Below are positions 8,742 to 17,422 of a DNA stretch of 47,212 nt, one piece after another. The stretch spans positions 1 to 47,212 of the forward strand of contig JAUHYC010000031.1 of assembly GCA_030426685.1 (NCBI GenBank), given 5' to 3'. Within the stretch, counting starts at the first letter, position 1; every line of letters begins with the position of its first letter. The notes beneath the pieces are model-generated. The model did no database searches and was not told the DNA's origin. It saw only the letters and a list, made by a program, of their open reading frames with translations. This stretch comes from Alphaproteobacteria bacterium. Its GTDB lineage: Bacteria; Pseudomonadota; Alphaproteobacteria; Rhodobacterales; Rhodobacteraceae. Made by a program: the position numbers and the translations under genes.

Positions 8742-8804
8742 ACCTCGACCAACCTGCTGTCTGCGCCTCGCTACATGGCGCGGGCAGCTGCTGTGGAGCA
8801 TCTC

Positions 8805-9677
8805 ATGTCGAAATGGCTCGAAGATCACCTGCCGAAGGTCGTGCTTGCACCTTCTTTCATCGCGGTTCTCGTCTTTGTTTACGGCTTCATTGCTTGGACG
8901 GCATGGGTATCGCTGACTCGCTCAAAGCTGCTACCGAAATACGAAATCCACGGGTTTATCCAGTATGACCGCCTGTTCGCCGCACCCCGCTGGGACGTCG
9001 CGATGAACAACCTCTTCATATTCGGCGCGCTGTTCATCGTCATCTCCATGGTTTTGGGGCTGCTCCTTGCGATCCTGCTCGATCAGAACATCCGAACCGA
9101 AGGCGCTATCCGCACCATCTATCTCTACCCCATGGCGCTTTCCATGATTGTCACCGGAACGGCCTGGAAATGGATCCTCAACCCCGGATTGGGTGTCGAG
9201 GCAACGGTCAGGGGCTGGGGGTTCGAGAATTTCACCTTCGACTGGCTCGTCAATCCGGATATGGCAATCTACACGATCGTCATCGCGGCCATCTGGCAAA
9301 GCTCGGGCTTTGTGATGGCATTGTTCCTCGCCGGTCTACGCTCGGTCGATACCGAAATCATCCGGGCCGCGCAGGTTGACGGTATTCCGACATGGCGAGT
9401 CTATACGGCGATTATCATCCCCTCTATGGCACCGATTTTTCTTTCAGCATTCATCGTGCTGTCGCACCTGGCAATCAAGAGCTTCGATCTGGTCATCGCA
9501 CTGACCGGCGGAGGCCCGGGCTTCGCCTCGGATTTGCCAGCCACCTACATGTACGCCATGGCCTTTTCCCGCGGCGACATCGGGCAAGCGGCAAGCTCTG
9601 CGATGATCATGATGGCTGTCGTCTTTGCGATCGTCGTTCCCTACCTCTATTCCGAACTGAGAGCCAAAAATGACTGA
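8805..9677 (+). CDS. ABC sugar transporter permease 1 (GtsB-like)
   Basis: This 290-residue integral membrane subunit of the importer has about six hydrophobic helices and, near nt 9360-9420, the cytoplasmic EAA-type loop (IRAAQVDGIPTWRVYTAIII) that docks onto the ATPase. I chose ATG 8805 because GGAG lies 6 nt upstream (8795-8798), while the ATG at 8775 has none. The family is the MalF/UgpA type of binding-protein-dependent permease. It follows the binding-protein gene by 63 bp and overlaps the second permease by 8 bp, so the heterodimer subunits are probably made in coupled fashion. Confidence 0.93.
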   Translation: MSKWLEDHLPKVVLAPSFIAVLVFVYGFIAWTAWVSLTRSKLLPKYEIHGFIQYDRLFAAPRWDVAMNNLFIFGALFIVISMVLGLLLAILLDQNIRTEGAIRTIYLYPMALSMIVTGTAWKWILNPGLGVEATVRGWGFENFTFDWLVNPDMAIYTIVIAAIWQSSGFVMALFLAGLRSVDTEIIRAAQVDGIPTWRVYTAIIIPSMAPIFLSAFIVLSHLAIKSFDLVIALTGGGPGFASDLPATYMYAMAFSRGDIGQAASSAMIMMAVVFAIVVPYLYSELRAKND

Positions 9678-10563
9678 CGTCACCATACACCCCGCTCGCA
9701 GTCAAAGCCGTTTGGGTAAGATCGCGCTGCGCTGGCTTCTATACATCATCCTGGGCCTGTTCGCTCTCTACTACCTGATGCCGCTCTTCGTGATGGTCAC
9801 CACCTCGCTGAAAAGCCTGGAAGAGATCCGGACAGGTGATCTGATCTCGCTACCGCGCGTCGTGACCTTCGAAGCTTGGACAACCGCATGGTCCACAGCC
9901 TGCACCGGTATCCAGTGCGAGGGCGTCCGGCCGTACTTCTGGAATTCGGTGCTGATCGCCGTGCCGGCGGTTCTGATTTCGACCCTGGTCGGAGCCTTGA
10001 ACGGTTACGTCGTCGCCCAGTGGCGCTTTCGCGGCTCGAACCTGTTCTTTGCCGCAATGTTGTTTGGATGCTTCATCCCGTTCCAGGTGGTGCTATTGCC
10101 GATGGCGCGGCTTTTGGGGATCATGGGTATTGCAGGCACCATCCCCGGGCTCATCTTCGTCCATGTCATCTATGGTCTTGGGTTTACGACGCTGTTCTTC
10201 AGGAACTATTACGTGTCGATCCCGTCGGAACTCACCAAAGCGGCCAAGGTTGACGGCGCAGGGTTCTTCCGCATCTTCTGGTCGATCTTTCTGCCACTCA
10301 GCCTGCCGATCATCGTCGTCACCGTGATCTGGCAATTCACCCAGATCTGGAACGACTTTCTGTTCGGGGTCTCGTTCAGCCAGGCCGGCACCCAACCGAT
10401 TACGGTTGCGCTCAATAACATCGTCAACTCAACAACCGGCGTTAAGGAATACAACGTGGACATGGCCACAGCGATCATCGCGGCCCTTCCCACGCTTCTC
10501 GTCTATGTCGTCGCCGGCAAATACTTCATCCGCGGCCTAACCGCCGGTTCCGTGAAAGGATAA
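9670..10563 (+). CDS. ABC sugar transporter permease 2 (GtsC-like)
   Basis: This 297-residue second permease of the MalG/UgpE type pairs with the upstream gene to form the channel. The first membrane helix lies near residues 20-42 and five more follow. The EAA loop is visible as ELTKAAKVDGAGFFRIFWSI near nt 10228-10290. A periplasmic loop carrying two cysteines (ACTGIQCEG, nt 9899-9925) resembles that of the GtsC/glucose permease group. It overlaps the first permease by 8 bp and is followed after 4 bp by the ATPase gene. Confidence 0.93.
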   Translation: MTDVTIHPARSQSRLGKIALRWLLYIILGLFALYYLMPLFVMVTTSLKSLEEIRTGDLISLPRVVTFEAWTTAWSTACTGIQCEGVRPYFWNSVLIAVPAVLISTLVGALNGYVVAQWRFRGSNLFFAAMLFGCFIPFQVVLLPMARLLGIMGIAGTIPGLIFVHVIYGLGFTTLFFRNYYVSIPSELTKAAKVDGAGFFRIFWSIFLPLSLPIIVVTVIWQFTQIWNDFLFGVSFSQAGTQPITVALNNIVNSTTGVKEYNVDMATAIIAALPTLLVYVVAGKYFIRGLTAGSVKG

Positions 10564-10567
10564 TCCA

Positions 10568-11665
10568 ATGGCTCCCATCCTTGAAATCAAGAACCTCTAC
10601 AAGAACTACGGACCGGTTGAGATCCTGAAGGATATCAACGTCTCCATCGATCCCGGCGATTTCCTTGTGCTGGTCGGGCCGTCGGGGTGCGGCAAGTCGA
10701 CGTTGCTGAACTGCATTGCCGGGCTGGAACCCATATCCGGAGGAACACTGCAAATCGGCGGTCAGAATATGACCGATGTCAGCCCGAAGGATCGCGATAT
10801 CGCGATGGTGTTCCAGTCCTATGCACTCTACCCGACGATGACCGTTGCCAAGAACATCACCTTCGGCATGAAGGTACGGGGCGTGGATCAAGCCACGCAG
10901 GAGCAAAAGCTGAAGGAAGTCGCGAGACAATTGCAGATCGAACAATTGCTGTCGCGTCGCCCCGGCCAGCTTTCCGGCGGCCAACGCCAACGAGTCGCCA
11001 TGGGTCGGGCCCTGGTCCGCGATCCGAAACTCTTCCTTTTTGATGAGCCTCTGTCCAACCTGGACGCCAAACTCCGCGTGGAAATGCGGACCGAGATCAA
11101 AGAGCTACATCAGAAGCTGGGCGCCTCGATGGTCTATGTCACCCACGATCAGATTGAGGCGATGACACTTGCCACCAAGATCGTTGTCATGAAAGGCGGC
11201 GTCATCCAGCAAGTGGGCAGCCCTGCCGAAATCTACAATCGGCCTGCCAATCTCTTCGTGGCGGACTTCATGGGCAATCCTGCGATGAACCTGATCCCGG
11301 CAAAGGCTATGAAAAATGGCGAAGGCACAAAGATCGAGATCGCCCGAAAAGACGGAGCCCCAATCGTACTGACCGATGCCAAGAACCGCGATTTGCCTGA
11401 AGATGTGATCATCGGTGTTCGCCCGGAAGACATCGCCGAGCCAGAATTTCGTGCAAGTCAGGACGCACAATTCGCCGAATGCATGGTCGACATCGTCGAG
11501 CCCGCAGGCGCCGACACTTTTGTCGTGATGCAGATGGGCGGCAAGCAAGTCACTGCGCGCCTTCATGCGGAAACTTCTGCGACACCTGGTCAAATGCAAC
11601 GGCTAGCATTTGATCTTGGAAAGGTCTCCTATTTTGCACCGGACTCCGGCCATCGCCTGAACTAA
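10568..11665 (+). CDS. ABC sugar transporter ATP-binding subunit (UgpC/MalK type)
   Basis: This 365-residue ATPase drives sugar import with the two preceding permeases. Walker A is GPSGCGKST (37-45), the signature LSGGQRQR begins at 135, Walker B is LFLFDE (155-160) followed by the D-loop, and the switch is H193. The C-terminal third is a TOBE/OB regulatory domain containing the typical GVRPEDI. As last gene of the operon it has no obvious T-rich terminator; an imperfect hairpin lies at 11688-11722. MalK-type ATPases may serve several transporters, so it could be shared. Confidence 0.95.
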   Translation: MAPILEIKNLYKNYGPVEILKDINVSIDPGDFLVLVGPSGCGKSTLLNCIAGLEPISGGTLQIGGQNMTDVSPKDRDIAMVFQSYALYPTMTVAKNITFGMKVRGVDQATQEQKLKEVARQLQIEQLLSRRPGQLSGGQRQRVAMGRALVRDPKLFLFDEPLSNLDAKLRVEMRTEIKELHQKLGASMVYVTHDQIEAMTLATKIVVMKGGVIQQVGSPAEIYNRPANLFVADFMGNPAMNLIPAKAMKNGEGTKIEIARKDGAPIVLTDAKNRDLPEDVIIGVRPEDIAEPEFRASQDAQFAECMVDIVEPAGADTFVVMQMGGKQVTARLHAETSATPGQMQRLAFDLGKVSYFAPDSGHRLN

Positions 11666-11949
11666 GAGATGCGGCAGATTGCGGATACTGGCGGGAGATG
11701 GGCAAGACTGGCTCCCGTCCAGTCCGGTTCCCCAGCACTTGAAGCCGCAAATGCTGTCGCAATGCGGATTTCGGCTCCTTCGAAGCGGTATTCTCAAAAT
11801 ACATGCCAGCGAGTGCGGCGGTGGGAGAGTCTTCCAAAGTGGCGGTGGGATGATCCTGCTGCATGCGGCGTAAAAACCGGCCAATTCAGGTTTGAGTGGC
11901 GCCTTGGTCCGTCAGGACCAAATCTGGCATGGCTCCAGGATTTCTCTCT
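11666..11949. other. Gene-free stretch before insertion-sequence remnants
   Basis: I can support no gene here. An imperfect hairpin (CTGG-CGGGAG arm at 11688-11697 against 11712-11722) could end the transporter mRNA. The right half, near 11820-11890, contains the phrase GGCGGTGGGA twice and is probably non-coding flank of the decayed IS21-type element that follows. Confidence 0.4.
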
Positions 11950-12147
11950 GAGCTGTTTTGCCCTGCTTTGCGCCAGGTGGTAGCTTTCAGCGTTCATCTC
12001 AAGGAGACTTGCATGATGGGTCAACCTGTCGTGCAAGGTACCGGTCAGGCGCTCTGATCCGAATGTTTCCGTCCACTCGTCGAACGGCAGGTCGCCGGTG
12101 ATTAGGCACGAATATCTCTCGGTGTCGGCGGCCATGCTCAGGGGCAT
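11950..12147 (-). pseudogene. istB: IS21-family istB (helper ATPase) C-terminal remnant
   Basis: On the minus strand the segment from about 12114 to 11950 encodes GDLPFDEWTETFGSERLTG and then DRLTHH...LEMN..SY.LAQSRAK. This is the characteristic C-terminal end of IstB, the AAA+ ATPase that assists the IS21 transposase. The N-terminal ATPase part with its Walker motifs is missing; the frame begins only about 11 codons upstream and no istA is present. No ribosome-binding site is visible. This is a decayed fragment, not a working gene. Confidence 0.82.
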
Positions 12148-12164
12148 AGTCCTTGATGATCTAG

Positions 12165-12482
12165 TATCGTATCCACACCATTCTGACTGACAACGGCATT
12201 CCGTTCACGGAACAGCCGAAGAACCGGAACACCATCTATTCCCGGCCAATACGGTTTGACATGATCTGCAAAGCCAACGGGATTGAACTTTGTCCGACAA
12301 AGCCGAACCACCCGTGGACCAATGGCCAGGTCGAACGCATGAATCAGCCCATCAAGGACGCGCGCCGCCTGAAGACTCTCAGCGGCCTCGCGCTCTGCGA
12401 ATGCATCTGCAGACTCTGGACTTCAGAACCAGACAGATTCATCGTGGACCCGATCCACCGGATGCAGGCGCTGAACACCTAG
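12165..12482 (+). pseudogene. IS481-family transposase remnant with internal deletion
   Basis: The frame follows an in-frame TAG at 12162 and reads TILTDNGIPFTEQP, then CPTKPNHPWTNGQVERMN, then LCECICRLWTSEPDRFIVDP. This is the C-terminal half of the DDE catalytic domain of IS481-type transposases: the TDNG carries the second catalytic Asp and NGQVERMN the Glu. After IKDA the family normally has some 25-30 residues of a conserved block before RRLKTLSGL; here they are deleted. The N-terminal half is absent. The stop codon overlaps that of hemC, so the fragment ends exactly at a housekeeping gene. Confidence 0.87.
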
Positions 12483-13435
12483 CGCCAGTCAAAGAATCCG
12501 GGGCCTGCCTGCTTTAGCAGGGATTCGGCCATTGAACGGCCCAACTCGAACCCGTCTTCTGCGGATCCCGTCACCTCTTCACTGATCGCCTCGGACCCGT
12601 CCGGGCGCAGCACCTCGCCGCGCAGATGCAAGTCCCCGTCCCGAATTTCCGCCAGCCCCGCAATTGGTGTTTCGCACGATCCATCGAGCCCGGCCAGCAG
12701 GCTGCGTTCGGCAGCAAGGCGCTGGCTGGTTTCGAGATCATGAATGGCCGACAGCATCTCGGCGGCGCGGCTGTCCTCGCTGCGCCGCTCGATCCCGATA
12801 GTGCCTTGCGCGATCGCGGGCAGCATGTCCTCGGGTGCAATTGCGGTGGCGGGAACCTCGTCCATCTGCAACCGGCGCAGCCCTGCCATGGCCAGAAAGG
12901 TGCAGTCGGCCACGCCATCGGCCAGCTTCTTCAGCCGGGTCTGCACATTGCCGCGAAACTCGACCACGTTCAGATCGGGGCGCCGATTCAGCAACTGTGC
13001 CCGACGGCGCAGCGATGAGGTGCCAACTACGGCACCTTGTGGCAGGTCATGGATCGAACGGAGTGTGGGAGAGATAAAGGCATCACGCACATCCTCGCGC
13101 GGCAGGAAGGTGTCCAGCACCAACCCCTCGGGCTGTTCGACCGGCATGTCCTTGGTCGAATGCACAGCGATGTCGATCTCGCCCTTCAACATCGCCTCTT
13201 CGATTTCTTTGGTGAACAGGCCCTTGTTGCCGATCTCTTTCAGCGGCCGGTCCGCGTCGATCATGGCGCGGTTGTCGCCGGTGGTCTTGATCACCACGAT
13301 CTCAAAGGCGTCCTCGGGCAGATCGAAGGCGGTGCTCAGCCTCTGCCGGGTTTCATGAGCCTGTGCCAGCGCCAGCGGCGATCCACGGGTGCCGATTCTC
13401 AGAGGTGATGCGGGGGTGGGCAATGTGAGCTTCAT
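12479..13435 (-). CDS. hemC: Hydroxymethylbilane synthase (porphobilinogen deaminase)
   Basis: HemC polymerises four porphobilinogens to hydroxymethylbilane in cytoplasmic tetrapyrrole synthesis. The 318-residue protein shows LRIGTRGSPLALAQA at the N terminus, HSTKDMP, GTSSLRRRAQL and the dipyrromethane-cofactor Cys, C254, in GSCETP. ATG 13435 is chosen because the family starts just before RIGTRGS; a longer frame reaching 13561 would cross into the hemE upstream region. It is divergent from hemE with 107 bp between starts, so promoters are probably shared or overlapping. Its stop codon overlaps the stop of the IS481 remnant on the opposite strand. Confidence 0.97.
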   Translation of the reverse strand: MKLTLPTPASPLRIGTRGSPLALAQAHETRQRLSTAFDLPEDAFEIVVIKTTGDNRAMIDADRPLKEIGNKGLFTKEIEEAMLKGEIDIAVHSTKDMPVEQPEGLVLDTFLPREDVRDAFISPTLRSIHDLPQGAVVGTSSLRRRAQLLNRRPDLNVVEFRGNVQTRLKKLADGVADCTFLAMAGLRRLQMDEVPATAIAPEDMLPAIAQGTIGIERRSEDSRAAEMLSAIHDLETSQRLAAERSLLAGLDGSCETPIAGLAEIRDGDLHLRGEVLRPDGSEAISEEVTGSAEDGFELGRSMAESLLKQAGPGFFDWR

Positions 13436-13542
13436 GCGCACAGCTTTAGTCGCGTCACATTGCCCTGACAATGGGGGCAGAGCTTGACAAATTGCCGCCG
13501 AAGGCAGACCCGTTGCGCCAGACTGGAAGATTGGGGGCAGGT

Positions 13543-14577
13543 ATGGCCGAAACAAAGACATTGCTGCGGGCGCTGGCGGGAGAGGTTCAGGACGTTCCGC
13601 CGATCTGGATGATGCGGCAAGCCGGGCGATATCTGCCGGAATACCGCGCGACCCGTGCGCAGGCCGGGGATTTCCTGTCTTTGTGCTATACGCCCGATCT
13701 GGCGGCCGAGGTCACCTTGCAGCCGATCCGCCGCTATGGGTTCGATGCGGCAATCCTGTTTGCCGATATCCTGCTGGTACCGCAGGCGCTGGGTGCGGAT
13801 CTGTGGTTTGTCACCGGAGAGGGGCCCCGGTTGTCAACGATCACGCAGCAATCGGAATTCGATGCACTGAAACCGGTCGAAGATATTCACGAGACCCTTT
13901 CACCGGTCTATGAGACGGTGCGCATTCTGTCGCGGGAACTGCCGTCCGAGACCACCCTGATCGGATTCGCGGGCGCACCCTGGACTGTGGCGACCTACAT
14001 GATCGCCGGGCGCGGTACACCGGATCAGGGGCCTGCGCATGCCTTGCGTGAGGAAAACACCGCGCTGTTTGAAGCGCTGCTGGATCGGATCACCGCCGCG
14101 ACAATCGAATACCTGTCGGCCCAGATCGAGGCCGGGGCCGAGGTGGTCAAAATATTCGACAGCTGGGCCGGGTCCCTGAAGGGAGACGCGTTCCGCAAAT
14201 ACGCCGTCGAGCCCTGCCGGGTTATCACAGAAGCCATCAAGGCGCGCCATCCGGGCATCCCTGTCATCGGATTCCCACGTGAGGCGGGCGAAGGCTATGT
14301 CGGCTTTGCCAAGGCAACCGGAGTGGATTGTGTCGCGCTGGACAACTCCGTCTCGCCCGACTGGGCGGCAGAGAATGTACAGGTGGATGGCTGTGTGCAG
14401 GGGAATCTGGCCTCGTCCCATATGGTGACGGGTGGACAGGCTCTGGTGGATGAAACCCACCGGATCGTTGAGGCATTCTCGAAGGGGCCGCATATCTTCA
14501 ATCTGGGGCATGGGATCACACCAGATGCGGATCCGGAGAATGTTCAGCTGATGATCGATACGGTGCGCGGGCGGTAA
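13543..14577 (+). CDS. hemE: Uroporphyrinogen decarboxylase
   Basis: HemE decarboxylates the four acetate side chains of uroporphyrinogen III to give coproporphyrinogen III. The 344-residue length is standard. Family signatures are the N-terminal [28 protein letters not shown] with the catalytic Asp, [13 protein letters not shown], and the C-terminal FNLGHGI. ATG 13543 has GGGGG about 5 nt upstream; the longer frame from 13471 lacks both signal and homology. In Caulobacter hemE borders the origin, but no DnaA box is visible in the hemC-hemE gap here. Two strong hairpins follow the stop. Confidence 0.97.
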   Translation: MAETKTLLRALAGEVQDVPPIWMMRQAGRYLPEYRATRAQAGDFLSLCYTPDLAAEVTLQPIRRYGFDAAILFADILLVPQALGADLWFVTGEGPRLSTITQQSEFDALKPVEDIHETLSPVYETVRILSRELPSETTLIGFAGAPWTVATYMIAGRGTPDQGPAHALREENTALFEALLDRITAATIEYLSAQIEAGAEVVKIFDSWAGSLKGDAFRKYAVEPCRVITEAIKARHPGIPVIGFPREAGEGYVGFAKATGVDCVALDNSVSPDWAAENVQVDGCVQGNLASSHMVTGGQALVDETHRIVEAFSKGPHIFNLGHGITPDADPENVQLMIDTVRGR

Positions 14578-14583
14578 TTGGAT

Positions 14584-14616
14584 GAGGGGGCCAGCCCCCT
14601 CTTGGCCTGCGGCCAA
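14584..14616 (+). terminator. Double hairpin downstream of hemE
   Basis: GAGGGGG-CCAG-CCCCCTC (14584-14601) and TTGGCC-TGC-GGCCAA (14602-14616) are two perfect stem-loops starting 7 nt after the hemE stop, followed by GAGGTATTTTT. They form the first part of a composite intergenic repeat also seen at 35190-35259. Confidence 0.7.
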
Positions 14617-14620
14617 TTCA

Positions 14621-14648
14621 CCCCCGAGGTATTTTTAGCCAGATGAAG
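14621..14648 (+). repeat. Rhodobacterales-type intergenic repeat, copy 1
   Basis: The core reads CCCCCGAGGTATTTTT followed by AGCCAGATGAAG. The same core, with small changes, lies at 35190-35219 (minus orientation) and 27298-27320 (minus). The last codons and stop of the convergent CoA-transferase gene are written within this copy. Confidence 0.65.
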
Positions 14649-15729
14649 CGGGCGGGAGTTCGCTCAGGATATCCTCAGTGTGCTCTCCGCGTTTGGGGCT
14701 GGGTTTGGGCTGCCAGACGTGAGTTGAGAACCTTGGCGCGGCGGCGGCTTGCCGTAGCTCATCGTGGTCCAGCCATGTCCGGCGCGTGGTATTCATGGGG
14801 TGGTCCAGTGCCTCTTGCGGGCTCAGGACCGGCGCGACGCAGGCGTCGGTGCCGTAAAACAGCGCGGCCCAGTGATCCCGTGGTTGAGTGCCGAAGATTT
14901 GGGCAAGCCGGTCTGTGAGATGGGGCCACGCCGTGCGGTCATACTGTTGGGCGAATTCCGGATCATCGCTGAGATCAAGGAGATTCAGAAAGCAGGCATA
15001 GAACTTTGGCTCCAGGCATTGCACCGAGATAAATCCACCGTCCGCGCAGGTATAGGTTCGGCTCCAGTGCGGGCCGTCCAGCAGGCTCTGGCCTCGGCTG
15101 TCCGACAGGTTGCCGGTCTGGCGCAGGCTCATGAGCAGGTTCATCATGTGGGCGGAGCCGTCATAGATCGCGGCATCAACCACTGTGCCCTGTCCGGTGG
15201 TCCGCGCATTCAGAATCCCGGCCAGAATCCCCGTCACCAGATACATCGCACCACCCCCGATATCACCAACCAGCGTGGCCGGAGTTAGTGGAGGCGTGTC
15301 AGGGTTGGAGGCATACCAGAGCGCCCCGGACAGGGCGATGTAGTTCAGGTCGTGGCCCGCAGTGCCGGATAGCGGGCTCTGCTGGCCCCAACCCGTCATT
15401 CGGCCAAAGACAAGCTTTGGGTTGAGCCGATGACAGGGCTCGGGTCCCAGTCCCAGTTTCTCCATCACGCCAGGGCGAAACCCTTCGATCAACGCGTCGG
15501 CGGTGGTGATCAGGCGCTGGGCCACACTCAGATCATGTGGATCCTTCAAGTCCAATGCGATTGAACGTTTGCCGCGATCCAGAAGGGAGCGTTCAGGCAT
15601 TCCCGGCGTGACAGGCGCGCCTTTGCGGTGGATGGTAATGACGTCCGCGCCCAGATCCGCCAGCAGCATGGCTGCGAACGGCCCCGGGCCGAGCCCTTCG
15701 ATTTCGATGATGCGGATACCGTTCAGCAT
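14635..15729 (-). CDS. CaiB/BaiF CoA transferase family protein, alpha-methylacyl-CoA racemase-like
   Basis: This 364-residue protein belongs to the family III CoA-transferase fold and resembles alpha-methylacyl-CoA racemase, which inverts 2-methyl branched acyl-CoAs through an enolate. The catalytic pair of the mycobacterial racemase, H126 and D156, is found at exactly those numbers here (GTAGHDLNYIALSG; LVGDIGGG). A true CoA transferase would use an Asp near 169 instead. ATG 15729 is chosen because AGGAGG lies just upstream. The role is probably degradation of branched or sterol side chains. The stop codon falls inside the intergenic repeat, suggesting the C terminus has been shaped by that element. 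Confidence 0.87.
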   Translation of the reverse strand: MLNGIRIIEIEGLGPGPFAAMLLADLGADVITIHRKGAPVTPGMPERSLLDRGKRSIALDLKDPHDLSVAQRLITTADALIEGFRPGVMEKLGLGPEPCHRLNPKLVFGRMTGWGQQSPLSGTAGHDLNYIALSGALWYASNPDTPPLTPATLVGDIGGGAMYLVTGILAGILNARTTGQGTVVDAAIYDGSAHMMNLLMSLRQTGNLSDSRGQSLLDGPHWSRTYTCADGGFISVQCLEPKFYACFLNLLDLSDDPEFAQQYDRTAWPHLTDRLAQIFGTQPRDHWAALFYGTDACVAPVLSPQEALDHPMNTTRRTWLDHDELRQAAAAPRFSTHVWQPKPSPKRGEHTEDILSELPPASSG

Positions 15730-15886
15730 GGTCCCTCCTGCGGCGCAGGGTTTCGCCCGGGGCTTGAGAATGCAAGCAGAGAATCGTGATCCTTGTGGCG
15801 AGGGTTGACTCAATGGGTTGCCTGCCGTCCTGTTTCAGGGCTAGGTCTTTGCGGGTCTGCCACAGGAACGCAAAGAGGTTTGTCGG

Positions 15887-16402
15887 ATGAAGTTAAGCGA
15901 TACACGCGAAATTCAAGCACCTCCCGCCGCGGTCTATGCCGCCCTTTTGGATCCCGAAGTTCTGAAGGCCTGCATCGGTGGCGCGCAGGAGATCACTGGT
16001 GATCCTGCGGAAGGGTATCACGCAACCGTAGTCCAGAAGGTTGGCCCGGTGAAGGCGACATTCAAAGGCACTGTCACCATGTCCGATATGGTCGAGGCTG
16101 AGCGTTTGACCATTGTCGGCGAGGGTAAGGGTGGTGCTGCGGGCTTTGCCAAAGGCAGCGCCGATGTGACGTTCAAGGCCAGTGGCTCGGGTGGTACCGA
16201 GCTGAGCTATGAGGTGGATGCCAAGGTTGGTGGCAAGCTGGCGCAATTGGGTAGCCGCCTGATCGATGGATTTGCCAAGAAGATGGCAGATCAGTTCTTT
16301 GCCAAACTGCAAGAGCATTTCGAAGGCCCGCCACCGCAGGAAGAAGCGGTTGAGGACAGCGGCAAGACCGGCTGGCTGGGGCGTTTGACCGGACGCGAAT
16401 AA
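15887..16402 (+). CDS. CoxG family (SRPBCC) protein
   Basis: This 171-residue protein has an N-terminal START/SRPBCC lipid-type cavity domain of the carbon monoxide dehydrogenase subunit G family (residues 1-145), with AAVYAALLDPEVLKACI and the late helix LIDGFAKKMADQFFAKL. The C-terminal tail of about 25 residues is acidic then basic. CoxG is proposed to help membrane attachment or maturation of molybdenum hydroxylases. No coxMSL or other molybdo-enzyme gene is near, so the partner is unknown. The gene stands alone, 157 bp from the divergent racemase and 90 bp before an ABC exporter. Confidence 0.85.
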   Translation: MKLSDTREIQAPPAAVYAALLDPEVLKACIGGAQEITGDPAEGYHATVVQKVGPVKATFKGTVTMSDMVEAERLTIVGEGKGGAAGFAKGSADVTFKASGSGGTELSYEVDAKVGGKLAQLGSRLIDGFAKKMADQFFAKLQEHFEGPPPQEEAVEDSGKTGWLGRLTGRE

Positions 16403-16492
16403 CCCCTGCACCGGCGCGCAGGTCTCTGTGCGCATTGGAACTGTTCCGCGACGTTTTTGAACGATAGTCTGCAGGCCAGAACGAGGGGATGC

Positions 16493-17422
16493 ATGACGAC
16501 AATTTTGTCCATCAGGGATTTGCGCAAATCCTATGCCGATGGGTTCGAGGCGCTGAAGGGCGTGACTCTGGACATCGAAGAAGGTGAAATTCTGGCGCTG
16601 CTGGGGCCGAATGGTGCAGGCAAGACCACTCTGATCTCGACGGTTTGCGGCATTACAACTCCAACATCTGGATCGGTGACCGTTGGCGGGCATGATATCC
16701 AGACCGAGTATCGCGCCGCCCGCAAGATGATCGGGCTGGTGCCGCAGGAAATTGCGCTGGAACCGTTCGAGAAGGTCTGGAACACGGTCCAGTTTTCGCG
16801 CGGCCTGTTCGGCCATGGCCGTGACAATGCGCGGATCGAGGAGATCTTACGCAAGCTGTCGCTGTGGGACAAACGTCGGAATGCGATCAAGGAACTGTCC
16901 GGCGGCATGAAGCGCCGCGTGCTGATCGCCAAGGCGCTTGCGCATGAGCCGCGCATCCTGTTTCTGGACGAACCCACCGCCGGCGTCGATGTCGAATTGC
17001 GCAAGGACATGTGGGAGATCGTGGCCGAGCTGAAGCGGTCTGGCGTCACCATCATCCTGACCACCCATTATATCGAAGAGGCTGAGGCCATTGCTGACCG
17101 GGTGGGCGTAATCGACAAAGGTGAGTTGCTGCTGGTGCAGGAAAAGGACACGCTGATGGCGCAGATGGGCAAGAAGCAGATTGAGGTGATGCTGACCGAG
17201 CCAATCTCGGCCATACCCGACAGCCTGTCAGTTCATCAGTTGACACTGAACGGGCCGGGTGACGCGTTGATCTATACCTATGATACCCACGCCGAACGCA
17301 CCGGGATCACCACATTGTTGAACGATGTGGCGCAGACCGGCTTGGTGCTGCGTGACGTGCAGACACGGCAATCGAGCCTGGAAGAGATTTTCGTCAATCT
17401 GGTGTCGGGAGATCCTGCATGA
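16493..17422 (+). CDS. ABC-2 type exporter ATP-binding protein
   Basis: This 309-residue ATPase carries Walker [10 protein letters not shown] (38-46), the signature ELSGGMKRR, Walker [13 protein letters not shown] and the switch TTHYIEEAE. The YadG/DrrA/NodI-type arrangement, including the conserved EEIFVNLV near the C terminus, indicates export rather than import. ATG 16493 has GAGGGG 4 nt upstream; upstream in-frame codons lack a signal. It overlaps the permease gene by 4 bp (ATGA). The substrate is unknown; polysaccharide, lipid or drug export are all possible. Confidence 0.93.
   Translation: MTTILSIRDLRKSYADGFEALKGVTLDIEEGEILALLGPNGAGKTTLISTVCGITTPTSGSVTVGGHDIQTEYRAARKMIGLVPQEIALEPFEKVWNTVQFSRGLFGHGRDNARIEEILRKLSLWDKRRNAIKELSGGMKRRVLIAKALAHEPRILFLDEPTAGVDVELRKDMWEIVAELKRSGVTIILTTHYIEEAEAIADRVGVIDKGELLLVQEKDTLMAQMGKKQIEVMLTEPISAIPDSLSVHQLTLNGPGDALIYTYDTHAERTGITTLLNDVAQTGLVLRDVQTRQSSLEEIFVNLVSGDPA

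Larger units (their letters stand above)
11950..12482. mobile_element. Insertion-sequence graveyard (IS21 and IS481 fragments)
   Basis: Two unrelated transposase-gene remnants, istB on minus and an IS481 type on plus, lie head to head with under 20 bp between their readable ends. Neither has recognisable terminal inverted repeats or target duplications. The block lies between the sugar-transporter operon and hemC, so it probably marks an old insertion or rearrangement boundary. Confidence 0.75.

Noticed and set aside
13436..13542. Caulobacter-style origin next to hemE
   Set aside because: The 107-bp hemC-hemE gap has no DnaA box and is not AT-rich.
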